From: Phaeobacter sp. 11ANDIMAR09 | Lineage (GTDB): Bacteria; Pseudomonadota; Alphaproteobacteria; Rhodobacterales; Rhodobacteraceae | Assembly (NCBI RefSeq): GCF_001294455.1 | Contig: NZ_LIKT01000018.1 | Coordinates: 1 to 64,000, forward strand | Reading direction: 5' to 3' | Length of the DNA: 64,000 nucleotides | In this document: positions 60,999 through 64,000 of the stretch, piece by piece | How the letters are laid out: each line of letters opens with the position of its first letter | Numbering within the stretch: the stretch's first letter is position 1 | Made by a program: the position numbers and the translations under genes | Notes under the pieces: generated by a model | Told to the model about the DNA's origin: nothing | Database searches by the model: none | What the model saw: only the letters and a program-made list of their open reading frames with translations

Positions 60999-61379
60999 TT
61001 AGCGCACGCGGATGCCGACAGCGTTCAACTGCGCCACCTTCGCATCGGTTTTGGGTTGGTCAGCCACGGAAGCGTCAAAAGACAGCATCGGCAGCTTGGC
61101 TTCGGCATCGCGGTCAATGGCGGTGACTTCCACCGCTTGGTCGGTCGCATCGACGCCATAGGCCAGAATGGCCACGGCGGTTTCGGCACCTTCTTTTCCG
61201 ACCACTTCAGCATCCGAAGCGGGAACGTATTCGCCGGTGGCGGTTACCTTGCCCAGAACAGTGCCAGCGGCCAGCTTGCCTGCGCCATTGGCGATGGTGA
61301 CGATGCTGCGCGAACGGCGACCTGCAGCTTCAGACAGCAGGAACGCCAGATTGCGGGTCTGCATGGTTGCATTTTCCAT
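60999..61379 (-). CDS. Head decoration protein D
   Basis: A 126-residue protein of the lambda gpD/HDPD group (ANGAGKLAAGTVLGKVTATG; EYVPASDAEVVGKEGAETAV; AILAYGVDATDQAVEVTAID). It binds and stabilises the expanded capsid. Confidence 0.9.
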   Translation of the reverse strand: MENATMQTRNLAFLLSEAAGRRSRSIVTIANGAGKLAAGTVLGKVTATGEYVPASDAEVVGKEGAETAVAILAYGVDATDQAVEVTAIDRDAEAKLPMLSFDASVADQPKTDAKVAQLNAVGIRVR

Positions 61380-61382
61380 GGC

Positions 61383-61781
61383 TTATGCCTCCTTTCCGGT
61401 ACGGCGGGCGGCATAGATGCCCCCGGTGTTAATGGTGGCCTTCGGCTTGGCCGAAGCGCCCGGCGCGGGCTGCGCAAGGTCAGCGGCGGCACTGCGGCTG
61501 GCCTGATACTTGGCGGGGTTCGGGGCATCGTCGGTCTTCGCTTGGCTAGCGCCGTCGGTTGCTGCCGCCTTCAGTGCCGCAATGGCGTCATTGGCGGGCA
61601 TGTCGGTGTCGAAGGCCAGATGCTTCGCAAGGGCTTCATGCCCCGTCGCCGCATCGTCTTCGGTGATGGCTTTGATGCGGGCCTTCACATCCGCAGCGCT
61701 GGAAACATCAGCGCCGCCGGTCGGCTGACCGGTGGCCGGATTGGCGGGTGCCTTGTCCGCCGCTTCGGGTTTGGGTGCCAT
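61383..61781 (-). CDS. Nested scaffolding protein (Nu3-like, internal start)
   Basis: An in-frame ATG at codon 226 of the protease gene is preceded by AAAGGAG with 9-nt spacing, a strong ribosome-binding site inside a coding region. The resulting 132-residue protein (MAPKPEAADKAPANPATGQP at its start) is the helical C-terminal part. Lambda makes its scaffold Nu3 from the end of gene C in the same way. Confidence 0.7.
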   Translation of the reverse strand: MAPKPEAADKAPANPATGQPTGGADVSSAADVKARIKAITEDDAATGHEALAKHLAFDTDMPANDAIAALKAAATDGASQAKTDDAPNPAKYQASRSAAADLAQPAPGASAKPKATINTGGIYAARRTGKEA

Positions 61782-62456
61782 GGTCGGTGTCTCCTTTTCA
61801 TGGGCCGGGGGGTGCGCGGCGGACGCCGCGTTTCGGGTCGCAGCTTCGAAGGACCACTTTTCCTTCTTCGCCATGGCCACGAGTTTCTTGGGGGCTTGGG
61901 AATAAACCCGGTAATCGAAGGCGGCGACAGCCTTGGCGCGGCCCCCTTCGGTATCGGTTGCGAACCCGCGTTCCACCGCTTCCGCGCCGGTCAGCCACAG
62001 TTCGGTCTTCATGTCTTCGCGGATGGTTTCGGCATCTTCGCCGGTCTGTTCGGCGTAGATGTCGGCCATCAGGTCAGCCAGTTTGTTCAGCTGTTCGGTG
62101 GACTTTTCATGGTCGCCCGCGTTGCCCCACGTAAACTTCGCCGGGTCATGGATCATCATCAGGGCACCAGACCGCATCGTGATGGTGTCGCCCGCCATGG
62201 CTATGACCGAAGCCGACGATGCGGCGATGGCATCGACCACCACAGCGACATCCCCGCGATGTGCCTTCAGGGCGTTGTAGATGGCAATGCCGTCATCGGT
62301 GTAGCCACCGCCCGAATTGATGCGCACGGTGATGTCCGCATCACGCCCCAGCATTGCCAGCGCGTCGATGACCTGCGATGCGGTGAAGCCATCACCCCAA
62401 AAGTCATCCCCGACGAACCCGTAAAGAACGAGTTCGCCATCCACCAAGATGGTCAT
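61383..62456 (-). CDS. ClpP/S49-type prohead protease with scaffold C-terminus
   Basis: A 357-residue protein. The N-terminal ~200 residues form a ClpP-like protease with oxyanion motif RINSGGGY, catalytic Ser80 (IAASSAS) and His103 (MMIHDP). The C-terminal ~150 residues are Ala/Pro/Lys-rich and helical, the scaffold part, as in lambda gpC/Nu3. An internal start (61781) with its own ribosome-binding site can make the scaffold alone. Confidence 0.9.
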   Translation of the reverse strand: MTILVDGELVLYGFVGDDFWGDGFTASQVIDALAMLGRDADITVRINSGGGYTDDGIAIYNALKAHRGDVAVVVDAIAASSASVIAMAGDTITMRSGALMMIHDPAKFTWGNAGDHEKSTEQLNKLADLMADIYAEQTGEDAETIREDMKTELWLTGAEAVERGFATDTEGGRAKAVAAFDYRVYSQAPKKLVAMAKKEKWSFEAATRNAASAAHPPAHEKETPTMAPKPEAADKAPANPATGQPTGGADVSSAADVKARIKAITEDDAATGHEALAKHLAFDTDMPANDAIAALKAAATDGASQAKTDDAPNPAKYQASRSAAADLAQPAPGASAKPKATINTGGIYAARRTGKEA

Positions 62457-62473
62457 GTCTGTCTCCTTGTCGG

Positions 62474-62734
62474 TCAGGTGAAGCGGAACCGCTTCGCATG
62501 TCTGGTGCGGGCCGCGCCGCCGGTCTTCCGGCGACAGGCGTTTTCGTATTCCGCAATCAGCTGTTTCAGGTCATCCAGCCGCGCCCGCTGGAATGTCACC
62601 TCTTCGCCGTCCATGCGCACGGTTTCCCGCAGCTGGCCTGCACTCAGTCGAATGCGAACCTTGCGCAACGCATCGGCCATCGCGCAGGGGTCATCCATCT
62701 GCACGACATCTTGGCCAACCTTCATCGTACTCAT
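62474..62734 (-). CDS. Head-tail joining protein gpW
   Basis: An 86-residue protein with LRETVRMDGEEVTFQRARLD followed by DLKQLIAEYE, the pattern of lambda gpW, and a basic C-terminus. It overlaps the portal gene by 4 nt. In lambda W precedes the portal gene; here it follows it. Confidence 0.8.
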   Translation of the reverse strand: MSTMKVGQDVVQMDDPCAMADALRKVRIRLSAGQLRETVRMDGEEVTFQRARLDDLKQLIAEYENACRRKTGGAARTRHAKRFRFT

Positions 62735-64000
62735 GGGGCAGGCTCCGTTTCGATGACAGGCTGCGCATCACGCGCCGCATAGGGCGATTCCATCCCGGCA
62801 TCGACATAGCGCTGGTGTTCCCGCTGGCGCTGTTCGAACAGCGCATCCGGGTCCACCCCAAGGTCGCCGGTTTCATTGGCGATGGAACTGGTGCCGTTCG
62901 ACAGCCGTTCGGTTGATGCCCTTGCCGACTTGTAATCGTCCGCCGTGGGTTTTGCGGGGCCTTGCCAATTCGCCGCAGACACCCGGTCACGGTTCGCGCG
63001 GAAGGCTTCATATCCGCCCTTGAACGGAATACGGCCTTCGCCCACTTCTTCATCCAGCCAGTTGCCATAGACCATCTGGCACATCGGGGCAGCGATGCGT
63101 TCGCGCCGCCGCATCACCACCGCCCAGATGGACGCATTTTCCATGCGCACGCTGGAATAGGTCGCGGCGGTGTGGTCCATCGTCAACCCGCCATAGGTGA
63201 TGCCGATGGTGCGGGCCATGTCGCGGGCAAGGCTGTTCGAAAACGGCAAGAAGTCCTGACCGGGCACCTTCGCGGTTTCCATGCCCAGCTTTTCGCCGGG
63301 GCCAAGGTGCGACACCTGCGGGTCAGCGCCAACCGAAATCCGGCTTTCCGCTGCCCGGTCCAGCTGCGCCCCAAGGAAGTCCAGATACTCCTGCGCATAC
63401 CCCGTGCCACCTTTGCTTTCCTTCAGCACTTCCAGCGCTTCATAGGCATCTTGGCTTGGCGCTTCGGATGTCAGCGTGATGGCAAAGACCGTCTGCAGAA
63501 TGGCCATCTGCAGGGTCGCATCATCCAGCATTTCCGCCTGAATATGCTTCCGGAAGGCCGGTGCCAGCAGCGAAATGCCGCGAACATCGGTGGCGTCCAT
63601 CGGGTCAAAGACGTGCATGACCAGCGGGCGACCATCGACATCGAATGCCGCATAGTCGCGCTTCGCCTTCAAACCGCCGGTGACGGTTTCGAACCGGTAG
63701 GACACCGGACGGCCCTTGCCATCGTGGTGCACGCCTTGGAACAGACCGTCCAGCGGGCTGGTGTCCTGCACCAGCCGGGGCGGCGGAACGAGGCACAGCT
63801 TGGTGCCGCTGGTGATGCCATACCGGCTGCGGTCGCCTGCGGTGAAAAAATCGAAGACGCCGGTCGCCTCGCCATAGGCGATGTGCCAGCGCAGCCCGAT
63901 GTCCACCATCTGCGGACCAGTCAGCTTGCCACGCATGTCGCATTCGCGGGCGTTGTGCCAGTAGGCCCGCCAGCGTTTCTTGACCAACCGAATCCAGTCA
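62731..64000 (-). CDS. Lambda-family portal protein (5' end outside window)
   Basis: At least 423 residues of a lambda gpB-type portal (DMRGKLTGPQMVDIGLRW; PVSYRFETVTGG; AFRKHIQAEMLDDATLQMAI; LARDMARTIGITYGGLTMDH). The frame stays open to the window edge without a clear start, and family members are about 500 residues long, so the N-terminus lies beyond 64000. The portal is the DNA entry ring of the head. Confidence 0.9.
   Translation of the reverse strand, partial: DWIRLVKKRWRAYWHNARECDMRGKLTGPQMVDIGLRWHIAYGEATGVFDFFTAGDRSRYGITSGTKLCLVPPPRLVQDTSPLDGLFQGVHHDGKGRPVSYRFETVTGGLKAKRDYAAFDVDGRPLVMHVFDPMDATDVRGISLLAPAFRKHIQAEMLDDATLQMAILQTVFAITLTSEAPSQDAYEALEVLKESKGGTGYAQEYLDFLGAQLDRAAESRISVGADPQVSHLGPGEKLGMETAKVPGQDFLPFSNSLARDMARTIGITYGGLTMDHTAATYSSVRMENASIWAVVMRRRERIAAPMCQMVYGNWLDEEVGEGRIPFKGGYEAFRANRDRVSAANWQGPAKPTADDYKSARASTERLSNGTSSIANETGDLGVDPDALFEQRQREHQRYVDAGMESPYAARDAQPVIETEPAP

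Noticed and set aside
60936-62756. A 606-codon rightward ORF opposite the head genes
   Set aside because: Antisense to the decoration protein, protease and gpW genes; low-complexity Gly/Arg-rich translation indicates a shadow frame.

Overview
The window looks like an accessory region of an alphaproteobacterium, most likely a Rhodobacteraceae (Roseobacter/Paracoccus-type) genome. The signs are the family resemblance of the VirB/VirD4 proteins, the TRAP transporter with CoA-ester catabolic genes, fairly high GC, and the form of the tRNA-Cys remnant. Taxonomy is inferred from gene content only.

Positions 1-18,200 hold a conjugation module. MobC, a MOBP-type relaxase and the VirD4 coupling protein run rightward. 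A long leftward operon encodes a VirB-type type IV secretion system (VirB1, B2, B3, B4, a small lipoprotein, a second lytic transglycosylase, B5, B8, B9, B10, B11, a DUF4177 protein, B6). At its 3' end, on the same strand, sits a GHKL ATPase fused to a PD-(D/E)XK nuclease, a likely defence gene. Nearly the same 30-nt AT-rich motif lies upstream of both the mob genes and the virB operon.

Positions 18,200-36,700 are cargo. They hold a small XRE-regulator pair, a periplasmic PEBP-like protein, AraC and LysR regulators with VOC-fold proteins, and a DctPQM TRAP transporter. Next is a tight operon (MaoC-like hydratase, acyl-CoA dehydrogenase, CaiB-type CoA-transferase, CitE-like lyase) with a divergent LysR gene, resembling a route for C5 dicarboxylates such as itaconate, mesaconate or methylsuccinate. 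A second operon (3-hydroxyisobutyrate-dehydrogenase-like, IlvD/Edd dehydratase, SAF-domain oxidoreductase, SMP-30 lactonase) looks like sugar-acid catabolism.

Positions 36,000-38,700 hold a secreted protein, two Arc-type DNA-binding proteins and a tyrosine recombinase. The recombinase is followed by a 44-bp remnant of the 3' half of a tRNA-Cys gene. The geometry suggests two elements in tandem at one tRNA-Cys: a conjugative element to the left with its integrase at its right end, and a prophage to the right.

Positions 38,700-64,000 are interpreted as the left part of that prophage. Two AT-richer surface-glycan genes (a fused double glycosyltransferase and an FkbM methyltransferase with a duplicated coiled coil) lie next to the attachment site. 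They converge with a leftward late region: a lambda-like head module (portal, gpW, ClpP-like protease with nested scaffold, gpD, gpE, FI, FII), a P2-like contractile tail (V, PAAR, W, J, I, fibres, sheath, tube, E/E', tape measure, U, X, D) and lysis genes ending in Rz/Rz1. A rightward small membrane-protein gene with its own promoter sits in the tail operon. The early region and the other attachment site are outside the window.
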